Assembly: GCA_047921455.1 (NCBI GenBank) | Contig: JBLRWC010000035.1 | Span: 1 to 26,236, forward strand | Source of the DNA: XN24 sp047921455 | GTDB lineage: Bacteria > Pseudomonadota > Gammaproteobacteria > Steroidobacterales > XN24 | Direction: 5' to 3' | Length of the DNA: 26,236 nt | Shown here: one piece after another, positions 15,306 through 23,141 of the stretch | How positions within the stretch are numbered: the stretch's first letter is position 1 | Layout of the letters: every line of letters begins with the position of its first letter | Position numbers and translations under genes: made by a program | Notes under the pieces: generated by a model | Databases searched by the model: none | Seen by the model: only the letters and a program-made list of their open reading frames with translations | Told to the model about the DNA's origin: nothing

Positions 15306-17704
15306 AGCGCCGATTGCTGGTGCTGGACGACGATCCGACGATCGGCGCCACCGTGGCGATGATCGCGGAATCGGCTGGTTTCGAGTCCGTTGCGACCACC
15401 GCGCCGGAAGAGTTTTTCCGCTTGCTCGACGACGCATGGCCCAGTCATATCGCCCTTGACCTGGTGATGCCCGAGATGGACGGCGTGCAGGTCATGACGC
15501 ATCTTGCGGCCAGGCAATGTAAAGCCGGCATTGTCATCACGAGCGGCGTCGGGAGCCGCGTTCTCGACGCCGCCAAGCGCTCGGCTGCAGAACATGGCCT
15601 GAATATCGTCGGTACCTTGTCGAAGCCGTTTACTCCGGCGGCGCTGCGCGCCTTGTTGCTGGCGGCGGAACCGGGTGCGTGGGACGAGACGGATACGGAC
15701 CTGCATCAACTCGCGCCGAGGGTGCAAACGGACCCGGAGATCAGCAGGGCGGATCTCGTGCGAGCTATTGCGGAGAACGAGCTGTTCCTCGTCTACCAGC
15801 CGCAGGTGAGCTGCCGCAACGGCGAAGTCAGCGGGTTTGAAGCCCTGGTGCGCTGGCGACATCCAAGCCTTGGCATCGTGATGCCTGATCGTTTCATTCC
15901 TATCGCCGAGGGTACCGGCCTGATCGATGCGGTCACGGACCGGGTGGTCGAACTGGGTTTTGCCTGGCTGGCGAGATCCTTCCCTTGCCAGCCCGAGGAT
16001 GCGCCAGCTGACGAGGTGGACCAGGACCAGTTGGCCACCCTGTCCATCAACTTGTCCGCCAGGTCGCTGGGCGACCGGGATTTCGTGGAAGACTTGCTCG
16101 AGGCATGCTTGCGCCACAAGTTGTCACCGGAGCGCATCATCCTGGAGTTGACGGAATCGAGCGCCATGCGTGACCCGGTGGCCACGTTGGACCAGCTTAC
16201 CCGCATGCGCATGAAAGGCTTCCAACTCTCGATCGACGACTTCGGCACCGGCTTTTCCTCAATGCTGCAGCTGGCGCGATTACCATTCTCGGAGATCAAG
16301 GTCGACAAGTCGTTCGTGATGGCCGCCATGCAGTCGGTGGAGTCGCGCGCCGTCATCCGGTCGATCATCGAGCTTGGCAATAGTTTCGGACTGCGGACCG
16401 TGGCCGAGGGCGTGGAAGATGCGGGCACGCTGGAGTACCTGGCGGGCCTGGGTTGCGACATCGCCCAGGGTTATTTCATAAGCCGGCCCATGCCGGACCA
16501 GGATCTTGCCAATTGGCTTGCTGCGCGCTCGGCGGAAACGCCAGCGGTCGCGCCGGGTACCGCCCGGATCCAAGCGAGGGCGTCGGTAGAGGCTTTTCGT
16601 TGGGACGAGAGTTTGATCACCGGCCTGGAAACGGTGGACGGGCAACACAAGCGCCTGGTGCAACTCATCAATCGCTTTGGTGCTGCGCTGGTTTCGGAAA
16701 GCGGCGTATCCCGCAGGGATATCGACATCGTGTTTTCGGAGCTGGTCGACTATGCCAACTATCATTTCAGGGAAGAAGAAACGATGATGGCCGCGGTCGG
16801 CCTGCATGACGGCTACATCGAGTTTCATCGTTCCGAGCATGCGAATTTCATCGCTCAACTGTTACACCTGCGGGACACCGGGGATTCGGAGCAACCGGAG
16901 TCGTTGCAGCCCGCATTGCGGTTTCTCATCCATTGGCTCGCTTACCATATTCTTGGCGTCGACCAGGGGATGGCGCGGCAGGTCCAGGCCGTGCGCGAGG
17001 GCATGAATCCGCAGGACGCCGCCCAGCAGCAGCCAGCTCGCGAGGCAGGGCAAGAGCCCCTGGTGAAGGCACTTACCGCCCTGTTCGAGCTTCTTTCGCA
17101 GAGCAACCGCGCGCTGCGCGAGGCGAACCGCGAGCTCGAGGAAAAGGTATTCGAGCACATGGAAGCGTCGAACCAGGCCAACCGCCAGCTTGCAGTGATC
17201 GCCAGGACGGACCCGCTGACCGGTATTCCCAATCGTCGGCATGCGCTGGCCGTCCTCAATCTCGAATGGGAGAGCGCGCTGGCCGAATCGGATCCACTGG
17301 CCTGCCTGCTGATCGACGCCGATCACCTCAAGCCAGTCAACGATATACACGGGCACGAGGCAGGCGACATGGTCTTGCGCAGCCTGGCCGATTGCCTGCA
17401 GGACGCCGTACGCATGGATGACGTGGTCTGTCGGTGGGGTGGTGACGAATTCCTCGTCATACTGCCGTCGACCGACCTTGCCGGTGCTCAGGAGATGGCA
17501 GAAAATATTCGGCGCGCGGTCGGGCGACTGCGCGTTGTCGCGGGCAAAGTGGAATGGCCTGGCAGTGTCAGCATCGGCATCGCTGCGTACGACGCGGGCA
17601 TGAGCGGACCCGAGGATCTTATCAAGGCACTGGATGAGACGGTATGTGCCGCCAAGCACGCTGGCGGCAACGCCGTGCTGACGGCCCCCGCGGCGCCTGG
17701 CTGA
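15302..17704 (+). CDS. Response regulator with EAL, hemerythrin and GGDEF domains
   Basis: This 800-residue cyclic-di-GMP protein has four domains. The receiver (1-125) has phospho-acceptor Asp53. The phosphodiesterase domain (about 150-395) has the EAL motif at Glu180, ELTES, DDFGTG and IKVDKSF, so it looks active. The bacteriohemerythrin domain (432-565) keeps all seven di-iron ligands: His449, His488, Glu492, His509, His513, His549 and Asp554. A coiled linker leads to the cyclase domain (about 630-795) with intact GGDEF (713-717) and an inhibitory-site RMDD (704-707). It could therefore both make and break cyclic-di-GMP, with phosphorylation and O2/redox at the di-iron site as inputs. EAL ahead of GGDEF, separated by hemerythrin, is unusual. 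It is probably the output of the upstream kinase, whose stop it overlaps. Confidence 0.93.
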   Translation: MKRRLLVLDDDPTIGATVAMIAESAGFESVATTAPEEFFRLLDDAWPSHIALDLVMPEMDGVQVMTHLAARQCKAGIVITSGVGSRVLDAAKRSAAEHGLNIVGTLSKPFTPAALRALLLAAEPGAWDETDTDLHQLAPRVQTDPEISRADLVRAIAENELFLVYQPQVSCRNGEVSGFEALVRWRHPSLGIVMPDRFIPIAEGTGLIDAVTDRVVELGFAWLARSFPCQPEDAPADEVDQDQLATLSINLSARSLGDRDFVEDLLEACLRHKLSPERIILELTESSAMRDPVATLDQLTRMRMKGFQLSIDDFGTGFSSMLQLARLPFSEIKVDKSFVMAAMQSVESRAVIRSIIELGNSFGLRTVAEGVEDAGTLEYLAGLGCDIAQGYFISRPMPDQDLANWLAARSAETPAVAPGTARIQARASVEAFRWDESLITGLETVDGQHKRLVQLINRFGAALVSESGVSRRDIDIVFSELVDYANYHFREEETMMAAVGLHDGYIEFHRSEHANFIAQLLHLRDTGDSEQPESLQPALRFLIHWLAYHILGVDQGMARQVQAVREGMNPQDAAQQQPAREAGQEPLVKALTALFELLSQSNRALREANRELEEKVFEHMEASNQANRQLAVIARTDPLTGIPNRRHALAVLNLEWESALAESDPLACLLIDADHLKPVNDIHGHEAGDMVLRSLADCLQDAVRMDDVVCRWGGDEFLVILPSTDLAGAQEMAENIRRAVGRLRVVAGKVEWPGSVSIGIAAYDAGMSGPEDLIKALDETVCAAKHAGGNAVLTAPAAPG

Positions 17705-17710
17705 TCATCT

Positions 17711-17730
17711 GCCCGGGAGACGTCCCGGGG
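17711..17730. terminator. Hairpin between convergent genes
   Basis: CCCGGGA (17712-17718) and TCCCGGG (17723-17729) form a perfect seven-base stem around a GACG loop, in the 30-base gap between two convergent genes. No T-run follows on either strand, so it is a possible bidirectional transcription barrier rather than a canonical intrinsic terminator. Confidence 0.5.
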
Positions 17731-17734
17731 ATCT

Positions 17735-20536
17735 TCAGCCGTTGCCTAAGGTCCCGACCGCTCGCTCAAGTGCAGCAATAAAGGCATCCGCTTCGTCGGC
17801 AAGGCGGGCGACCTCGGGGGCGGGGACCGGGCCACCCTGGTCAGTTTCCGTCTGCACGAACTCCGCGAGCTTGGCAATGCGAATCGCTCCGATGGTTCCG
17901 GCGGCGCCTTTCAGGCCGTGCGCGATATTGCGAATCTGCTCCCGCTCCTTTGCGGCCAGGGATCGCCGCAGCTTCTCGCCAGCTTCACGGTGAGAATCTA
18001 TGTATAACCTGAGGAGCTTTACAAGGAAATCGACCCGGTCGAGCGCCATTTCCATTCCGCGGGCAAGGTCGAATCCCTCGATGGAGCGGAGCTGTGAAGG
18101 CAGCGATTCGAGCTCGGACTGATTGTTAAATGTGGACAAACCCATGACCGTGGTGTCGAGAACACTTTCCGGCAACCATTTCAGGAGTATGGCATACAGG
18201 AGCTGTGGGGCTACGGGCTTGACGACGAAGTCATTCAAGCCCGCTTCAAGACAGCGACGCCGGTCTTCCTCGAATGCGTTCGCGGTCATGGCGATAATCG
18301 GGGTTTCATGGTGAAAGGGCAGTTTGCGAATGGCCAGGGTGGCCTGGAGGCCGTCCAGGTTCGGCATCTGGATGTCCATCAGGATGAGGGCATAGGCGTT
18401 GCGGCTCGCCTTGTCGATGGCTTCGAGCCCGTCCTCGGCCGTATCCACCAGGAGGCCCGCCTCGGCCAGCAGGTCAATGGCTACTTCGCGGTTGACCGGG
18501 TTGTCCTCGGCAAGCAGGATGCGCAAACCTGAAGCGCGCTCGCGCAGGTTGTACTCTGCCGACTCCAGGTTAGTACCAGGAATCGCGTGCGATGAGGTCT
18601 TGCGCACCTGGCCAGGCAGAAGACTTGCGGTAAACCAGAATGTGCTTCCCTGTCCGGGCACACTGCTCATGCCGGCCTCGCCACCCATCAATTCGGCGAG
18701 CCGACGGGTGATGGCCAGGCCGAGTCCCGTGCCGCCGTGTTTCCGGGTGATCGATGTGTCGCCTTGTTCAAAGGCCATGAACAGCGATCCCTGCCGTTCG
18801 GGTTCGATGCCTGGCCCGGTGTCTTCGACCTCGAAGCGCACGAGGAGCGAGTCATCGGCCTCCTCGAGCCGCAGAGCGCGCACCTCGATTTTTCCCTCCT
18901 CGGTGAACTTGACAGCGTTGGCCGTGTAATTCAGCAATGCCTGCTGCAAGCGCGTGGCGTCTCCCCGCAACCAGCCGAGCTCCGGGTCGCAATACATTTT
19001 GACTGCCAGTCCCTTGGCCCTGGCCTGTTCATTGACCAGGCTGCAGACGTCGCTCAACAGGGTTGAAACCGCGAAATCGGATTCGTGGAGTTCAAGGTGG
19101 CCGGCCTCGACTTTCGAGATGTCGAGAATGTCATTGATGACCGAGAGGAGGTGGCGCCCCGCGGTATCGATTTTCTCCAGCCGGTTCGCCTGAGACGGTG
19201 AGGCCTCGCCGCGGACGAGGTGAGTCAGACCGAGGATGGCATTCAGGGGCGTACGGATCTCGTGGGACATGTTGGCAAGGAATGCGCTCTTGGACCGGTT
19301 GGCCTGTTCCGCTTGCCGCTTGGCCTCTTCCAGCTCCGTGGTTCGCTGCTTGACAAGGTCCTCGAGATGGCGGCGATAGGCGGCCAGTTTTTTGGCAAGC
19401 CGCTTCTTCTCGGTAATGTCTTCCTTTACCGCGACGTAATGACTGATTGTGCCGCCCGGTTCGCGCAGCGGAGTGATGACCGCTTGCTCCACGTACTCGC
19501 TGCCATCCTTGCGCCGGTTGTGGAGTTCACCACGCCAGGTGCGGCCCTTCGTCAGACTCGCCCACATCTCCTGGTACGTGCCTGCCGGGGTTTTGCCAGA
19601 TTGGAGCATGCGGGGGTTCTGGCCGATAACCTCCTCGAGCGGGTAACCACTGGCGGCAGTAAAGCTCGCATTCACGTACTCGATTCGGGATTGGGCATCC
19701 GTGATCACGATGCTGGCCGGACTCTGCTCGACCGCCAGCGCCAGCTTGCGTAGTTCGCGTTCCACGCGCTTGCGCTCGGTAACGTCCCGGCTGATGCCGA
19801 CCATCGCGATGGCCTGGCCATCCGCGTCCCGGACGAGTGTGCGGCTGTCACTGAACCAGCGGTACTCGCCGCTTTTCACTTTCCAGCGGTATTCCACCGG
19901 AGATTCAGTGCCGTTTCCAGCAGCAATGTGTTGCTGATGAATAGCGGCGATAGGCCGGTCCTCCGGATGTACCCGCTGCAGAGCTTCCTCCGCCGTAAGT
20001 CCACGGGTTTCCTCTTCGGAAAAGCCCGTAAGGGCCACTTGGGATGGACTCAACAGCACGTAATGGCGGGTTTCCAGGTCGAACAGAGTGATGCCGTCGC
20101 GCGAGTTCTCGATGACGATGTTGAACCGTGCTTCGCTCTCCTGCAGCGCGATTTCGGCCGACTTCCGGGCGGTGATGTCGAACACTACCCCGTGAATCGC
20201 CGTGACCTGGCCTTCGTCGTCCCGGGTCAGCCAGGTGTGATCCTCGACCCACAGCCAGTGTCCGGCCCCATGGCGGATTCGATAGACCTGCGGGTAGACA
20301 TCGGGCCCATCGGCAAAGTGTTGGGTGACCTCTTGCTCGATGGCGAAGCGGTCGTCCGGGTGAATCAGGTCACCATAATTCAATCGACCGGACAGGAGGT
20401 CCTGTTGGTCGTAGCCGAAGCGAGAAACATTGCTGCTGACGAATTCCACCGGCCAACCCGGGGCATTGGACCAGGTGAACGTAACCACGGGGGAGCGTTC
20501 GATGATCTCGGCGACGCGTTCTTGGCGGTCTTGCAT
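17735..20536 (-). CDS. Hybrid sensor kinase: three PAS - HisKA - HATPase - REC - HPt
   Basis: This 933-residue phosphorelay kinase has three PAS/PAC segments (about 5-125, 125-250, 255-380), a coiled coil, and a HisKA domain with SHEIRTPLNAI and His425. The ATPase domain has NYTANAVKF, DTGPGI and GTGLGLAITRRLAELMGG. The receiver has Asp721 in LMDIQMP, and the C-terminal HPt domain has His873 in AHGLKGAAG. The chain His-Asp-His is complete up to a final receiver elsewhere; both receivers of the neighbouring genes are candidates. The ATG at 20536 is chosen because GAGGAGG precedes it by eleven bases; a TTG at 20566 adds ten residues but has no ribosome site. No membrane helix is seen. It is convergent with the EAL gene and divergent from the hemerythrin-GGDEF gene. 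Confidence 0.92.
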   Translation of the reverse strand: MQDRQERVAEIIERSPVVTFTWSNAPGWPVEFVSSNVSRFGYDQQDLLSGRLNYGDLIHPDDRFAIEQEVTQHFADGPDVYPQVYRIRHGAGHWLWVEDHTWLTRDDEGQVTAIHGVVFDITARKSAEIALQESEARFNIVIENSRDGITLFDLETRHYVLLSPSQVALTGFSEEETRGLTAEEALQRVHPEDRPIAAIHQQHIAAGNGTESPVEYRWKVKSGEYRWFSDSRTLVRDADGQAIAMVGISRDVTERKRVERELRKLALAVEQSPASIVITDAQSRIEYVNASFTAASGYPLEEVIGQNPRMLQSGKTPAGTYQEMWASLTKGRTWRGELHNRRKDGSEYVEQAVITPLREPGGTISHYVAVKEDITEKKRLAKKLAAYRRHLEDLVKQRTTELEEAKRQAEQANRSKSAFLANMSHEIRTPLNAILGLTHLVRGEASPSQANRLEKIDTAGRHLLSVINDILDISKVEAGHLELHESDFAVSTLLSDVCSLVNEQARAKGLAVKMYCDPELGWLRGDATRLQQALLNYTANAVKFTEEGKIEVRALRLEEADDSLLVRFEVEDTGPGIEPERQGSLFMAFEQGDTSITRKHGGTGLGLAITRRLAELMGGEAGMSSVPGQGSTFWFTASLLPGQVRKTSSHAIPGTNLESAEYNLRERASGLRILLAEDNPVNREVAIDLLAEAGLLVDTAEDGLEAIDKASRNAYALILMDIQMPNLDGLQATLAIRKLPFHHETPIIAMTANAFEEDRRRCLEAGLNDFVVKPVAPQLLYAILLKWLPESVLDTTVMGLSTFNNQSELESLPSQLRSIEGFDLARGMEMALDRVDFLVKLLRLYIDSHREAGEKLRRSLAAKEREQIRNIAHGLKGAAGTIGAIRIAKLAEFVQTETDQGGPVPAPEVARLADEADAFIAALERAVGTLGNG

Positions 20537-20834
20537 ACTCCGCAGGGCCTCCTCGCGCTGCGCCAACTGCTGATTTTACTGGCAGCTTGAACCGGCTTGC
20601 GGAGCAGGGGCTGCAGAAGCCGTTTTTAGGTTATCCAACCTGTACGGGTTACTTTAACAGGGTGCCCGGCTCAATTCGGTGAACTGTGTACGAATAAAGT
20701 CGCCGGAGCCCACTTGACATTGCTCAATCAGCGGTTTTTTGGCGCGGTATAATGGCATCCGGTTCGGGCAGCATTGAATCCCGCGGCGCACGCCATGGTG
20801 GCGCGGGACCAGCGAGGATCACGGAGTCTTGCGC
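20537..20834. promoter_or_regulatory. Divergent promoter region between the kinase and the hemerythrin-GGDEF gene
   Basis: These 298 bases serve both divergent genes. A perfect TATAAT lies at 20748-20753 on the plus strand, followed by a GC-rich start region and a transcript leader of about 75 bases. A TTGACA at 20714-20719 is 28 bases away, too far for an ordinary sigma-70 pair, and no good -35 lies at 16-18 bases. A stem around 20780-20807 (CCCGCG and GCGCGGG, with a bulge) could fold in the leader. At 20593-20627 a six-base stem (CGGCTT/AAGCCG) is followed by five Ts, a weak terminator-like structure on the plus strand with no gene in front. GGAG at 20823-20826 is the ribosome site of the plus-strand gene. 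Confidence 0.4.
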
Positions 20835-21986
20835 ATGACTGCATTCCAGTGGAACCAGAGCTTCGTCACCGGCCTTGGGGCCGTGGACGGCCAGCATCGT
20901 CGCCTGGTCGCCCTGATCAACGAGCTGGCGGCCCTGTTGGCCGATGACCGCCTCTCGGGGGACGGCCTCGAAGACCTGCTGAAGAAACTCGTGAATTACG
21001 CGGGGTATCACTTCAAGGAAGAAGAGGACCTGATGGCGCGAGCTGCCGTGGACCCGCGCCACGTGGAGGGCCACAAGGCCGCCCACGCAGGCTTCATCGA
21101 GGAGTTGAGCCTGCTAGGGCGAGGCCTGGGAAACGACAATCCCGAGGCAGCCAGGCGCCTGCTCGATTACCTGTCGCACTGGCTTGCGTACCACATCCTC
21201 GGCCAGGACCAGAACATGGCAGCCCAGCTGAAGGCGATCGCGGTCGGCGCCAGCCCCGTCGAGGCCTATGAGGCGGAGGAGGAGACCAGCGAGGGCGCCA
21301 CCGGTCCCCTGTTGACGGCACTTTCCAGCCTGTTTTCACAGGTCTCGGAACGCAATCGAGAGCTGGTGCAGCTCACTCAGGAGCTGGAAGAGCGGGTGAA
21401 ACAGCGGACCCAGGAACTGGTTGAAGCCAATCAGAAGCTCGAGACGCTTTCACTGACCGATTCGCTGACCGGGCTGCCCAACCGGCGCCATGCCAGGCAC
21501 TGGCTGGAATCGCTCTGGCAGGAATCCGAAGCGGACGGGCACGCATTAGCCTGCGTGATGCTCGACGCCGATCACTTCAAGACGGTAAACGACACGCATG
21601 GCCACGATGCCGGGGACCGGGTGCTGGTGGAGTTTGCGCATACGGTACGCGATGCCTTGCGCACCGATGACCTGGTTTTTCGATTGGGCGGGGATGAGTT
21701 CCTCGTGATTTGCCCACGGACCGACCATGCCGGCGGGCTGCAGGTGGCAGAGCGGATTCACCAGGCAGTGATGGCATTGCGCGTTCCCACCGGGGACAGC
21801 CACTGGACGGGCAGCGCAAGTATCGGGGTCGCAGTTCGCATGCCAGGGATGAGTGGCCTCGACGAATTGATCCAGCTCGCAGATCGGGGGGTCTATCTCG
21901 CGAAAGAGCAAGGCCGAAATTGCGTGCGAAGTGGGAATCTTGCCCGCCTTCAAGGCGAGATCGCGATTGAGACGGTTGCCCGCTGA
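20835..21986 (+). CDS. Hemerythrin-GGDEF diguanylate cyclase
   Basis: This 383-residue protein has an N-terminal bacteriohemerythrin domain (1-135) with all seven di-iron ligands: His21, His59, Glu63, His80, His84, His120 and Asp125. A coiled coil (about 160-205) follows, then a cyclase domain with intact GGDEF (285-289) and an inhibitory RTDD (276-279) five residues before it. It should make cyclic-di-GMP in the cytoplasm, with O2 or redox state at the iron pair as the likely control; a hemerythrin-cyclase with this order is known in Vibrio cholerae. It has the same domain pair, with similar linker and motifs, as the last 370 residues of the EAL protein at 15302-17704. ATG 20835 has GGAG eight bases upstream; a TTG at 20829 is less likely. 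Confidence 0.93.
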   Translation: MTAFQWNQSFVTGLGAVDGQHRRLVALINELAALLADDRLSGDGLEDLLKKLVNYAGYHFKEEEDLMARAAVDPRHVEGHKAAHAGFIEELSLLGRGLGNDNPEAARRLLDYLSHWLAYHILGQDQNMAAQLKAIAVGASPVEAYEAEEETSEGATGPLLTALSSLFSQVSERNRELVQLTQELEERVKQRTQELVEANQKLETLSLTDSLTGLPNRRHARHWLESLWQESEADGHALACVMLDADHFKTVNDTHGHDAGDRVLVEFAHTVRDALRTDDLVFRLGGDEFLVICPRTDHAGGLQVAERIHQAVMALRVPTGDSHWTGSASIGVAVRMPGMSGLDELIQLADRGVYLAKEQGRNCVRSGNLARLQGEIAIETVAR

Positions 21987-22028
21987 CAAAGTCAACTCTA
22001 CGAAGAAGGCCACCAGCGAGAACCCCGG

Positions 22029-22202
22029 ATGAGGTTCCGTCACAAGATTGTCCTGGCTCTTGTCGGTTTTCTTGCCACCGTTACAACTGGGCAGGCGGCA
22101 ATCTCGGACGTCAAACGCGACGGGCAACAGGTGTTCTTGCCCCGACGTCGAATAGCGACTGCCAGATCTCCGCGTCACAATCGTTTCGCCGGATCAGCCT
22201 GA
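22029..22202 (+). pseudogene. Short ORF with a signal-peptide-like start, probable remnant
   Basis: A 57-codon frame begins with a convincing Sec-type leader: basic RFRHK, a hydrophobic core IVLALVGFLATV and an A-x-A-like end (GQAA). After about residue 36 the sequence becomes arginine-rich with no recognisable domain, and the stop codon lies within the hairpin at 22180-22216. The ribosome site is weak. It may be the front end of a lost secreted protein, or a real small secreted peptide; no family was recognised. Confidence 0.3.
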
Positions 22203-22216
22203 CCCGGCGAAACGAT
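22180..22216. terminator. Strong inverted repeat downstream of the SYLF lipoprotein gene
   Basis: ATCGTTTCGCCGG (22180-22192) and CCGGCGAAACGAT (22204-22216) are perfect 13-base inverted repeats. The 11-base centre can add three more pairs (TCA/TGA). The hairpin begins 14 bases after the stop of the minus-strand lipoprotein gene, the usual place for a terminator, but no T-run follows on either strand. It could stop transcription or protect the 3' end of the lipoprotein message. Confidence 0.6.
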
Positions 22217-22229
22217 CTGCCTGGTGACT

Positions 22230-22784
22230 CTACTTGGGCTCGTAGCTGAACTTCTGTCCGCCCACGGAGGCCTCGCCCATCAACCCGGATTCGTCCATGG
22301 TGAAGACAGCGACGCCGTCCTGGTACTTCGCGTTGCGACCGACGCCCGACTTCAGGGCGACCGCAGTAGCCTGGGCGGCGAAAGCAAGATTGCCCTGCTT
22401 GAAGTTGTCCACGGCTTGCTGGTTCTCGAAGGCGATGATCTGCGTGTAGGTTTGCCCGCCGAGCTGCATACCAACAGTAGCCTGCGTCAGGTCACAGTAA
22501 CCCACGATCCGGCCACGCTCGTACAACACGCCTCGACCGTAGGCGCCGCCGAAGCCGGCTGCGGCCTTGCCGACCTTCGGGAAAACCGCATACCCGGCGG
22601 CCGAATTGAAAACCGGTCCGAGCGTCGAATCGGTGGCCTTGGCCTCGGCGAGTGCCGTGGCGGCGTCCTTCTCGATGTCTGCCCTGCCTTCGACGGACAC
22701 TGGCGCGGTTGCGCAGGCCCCCAATGTGAGTGCGACGACCGTTCCGGCCAGCACAAATTTCATTCCAGTCAGCATCCTGTTCAT
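22230..22784 (-). CDS. SYLF-domain (Ysc84-like) lipoprotein
   Basis: This 184-residue protein has a lipoprotein signal peptide with lipobox LGAC (Cys24) and then a SYLF/Ysc84 domain. Landmarks are the FNSAAGYAVFPKVGKAA segment, GGAYGRGVLYE, and later GLQ-like and AFENQQA regions ending in GLMGEASVGGQKFSYEP. SYLF domains bind lipids; bacterial lipoproteins of this type are found in the envelope and have no settled role. The frame is open far upstream to 23162, but the ATG at 22784 is preceded by AAGGA at a good distance and starts the signal peptide. It is divergent from the Crp/Fnr regulator. A three-copy GTGATGTG repeat lies 32-55 bases upstream of its start. Confidence 0.9.
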   Translation of the reverse strand: MNRMLTGMKFVLAGTVVALTLGACATAPVSVEGRADIEKDAATALAEAKATDSTLGPVFNSAAGYAVFPKVGKAAAGFGGAYGRGVLYERGRIVGYCDLTQATVGMQLGGQTYTQIIAFENQQAVDNFKQGNLAFAAQATAVALKSGVGRNAKYQDGVAVFTMDESGLMGEASVGGQKFSYEPK

Positions 22785-22815
22785 AGCAATTCCTTTTCCA
22801 GCGCTGAGCGCTGTC

Positions 22816-22839
22816 GTGATGTGGTGATGTGGTGATGTG
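22816..22839. repeat. Three tandem copies of GTGATGTG
   Basis: The eight-base unit GTGATGTG is present three times in a row with no change, 32-55 bases upstream of the SYLF lipoprotein start. It lies in the likely leader or promoter of that minus-strand gene, where a change in copy number could alter expression. Confidence 0.85.
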
Positions 22840-23106
22840 GCACCTCGCCACTCGGATAAATGGTCGGCTAACCCGCTGGAAAGTTCTGTTCGCTGGCGCA
22901 CCGTTGGCGAGAGGTGCAGCCGGCGCTCGCGGTCGCCGCCAGTACCCGGCCGGTACCTTGCCGATGTCGGTTGTATGCCAGCGCACAGACGCGCGCGGGC
23001 GCCTGGCCTGAAACTAAGGATGTCGATTGACAGAGTTCCGGGTCCGAGCACTCCCGAAATCAGTCTTCTCAATCCCCGAGTCAGGCTGAATACGGATCTG
23101 GATTTG

Positions 23107-23141
23107 CCCGTTTGCGCCACTAGTGCAAACGGGTTTTTTTT
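23107..23141 (+). terminator. Intrinsic terminator without an upstream gene on its strand
   Basis: CCCGTTTGC (23107-23115) and GCAAACGGG (23125-23133) form a perfect nine-base stem with a nine-base loop, followed at once by eight Ts (23134-23141). This is a textbook rho-independent terminator for plus-strand transcription. The nearest plus-strand gene upstream ends more than 900 bases away, past the minus-strand lipoprotein gene, so it probably ends a non-coding transcript or a leader of the Crp/Fnr gene. Confidence 0.85.

Noticed and set aside
20593..20627. Stem plus five Ts as a terminator
   Set aside because: The stem is only six bases around a long loop, with no gene in front on that strand; it is noted only within the intergenic entry.
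23027..23055. TTGACA as the -35 box of a small-RNA promoter
   Set aside because: No TATAAT-like hexamer lies 16-18 bases downstream, so the promoter of the putative small RNA is left unassigned.
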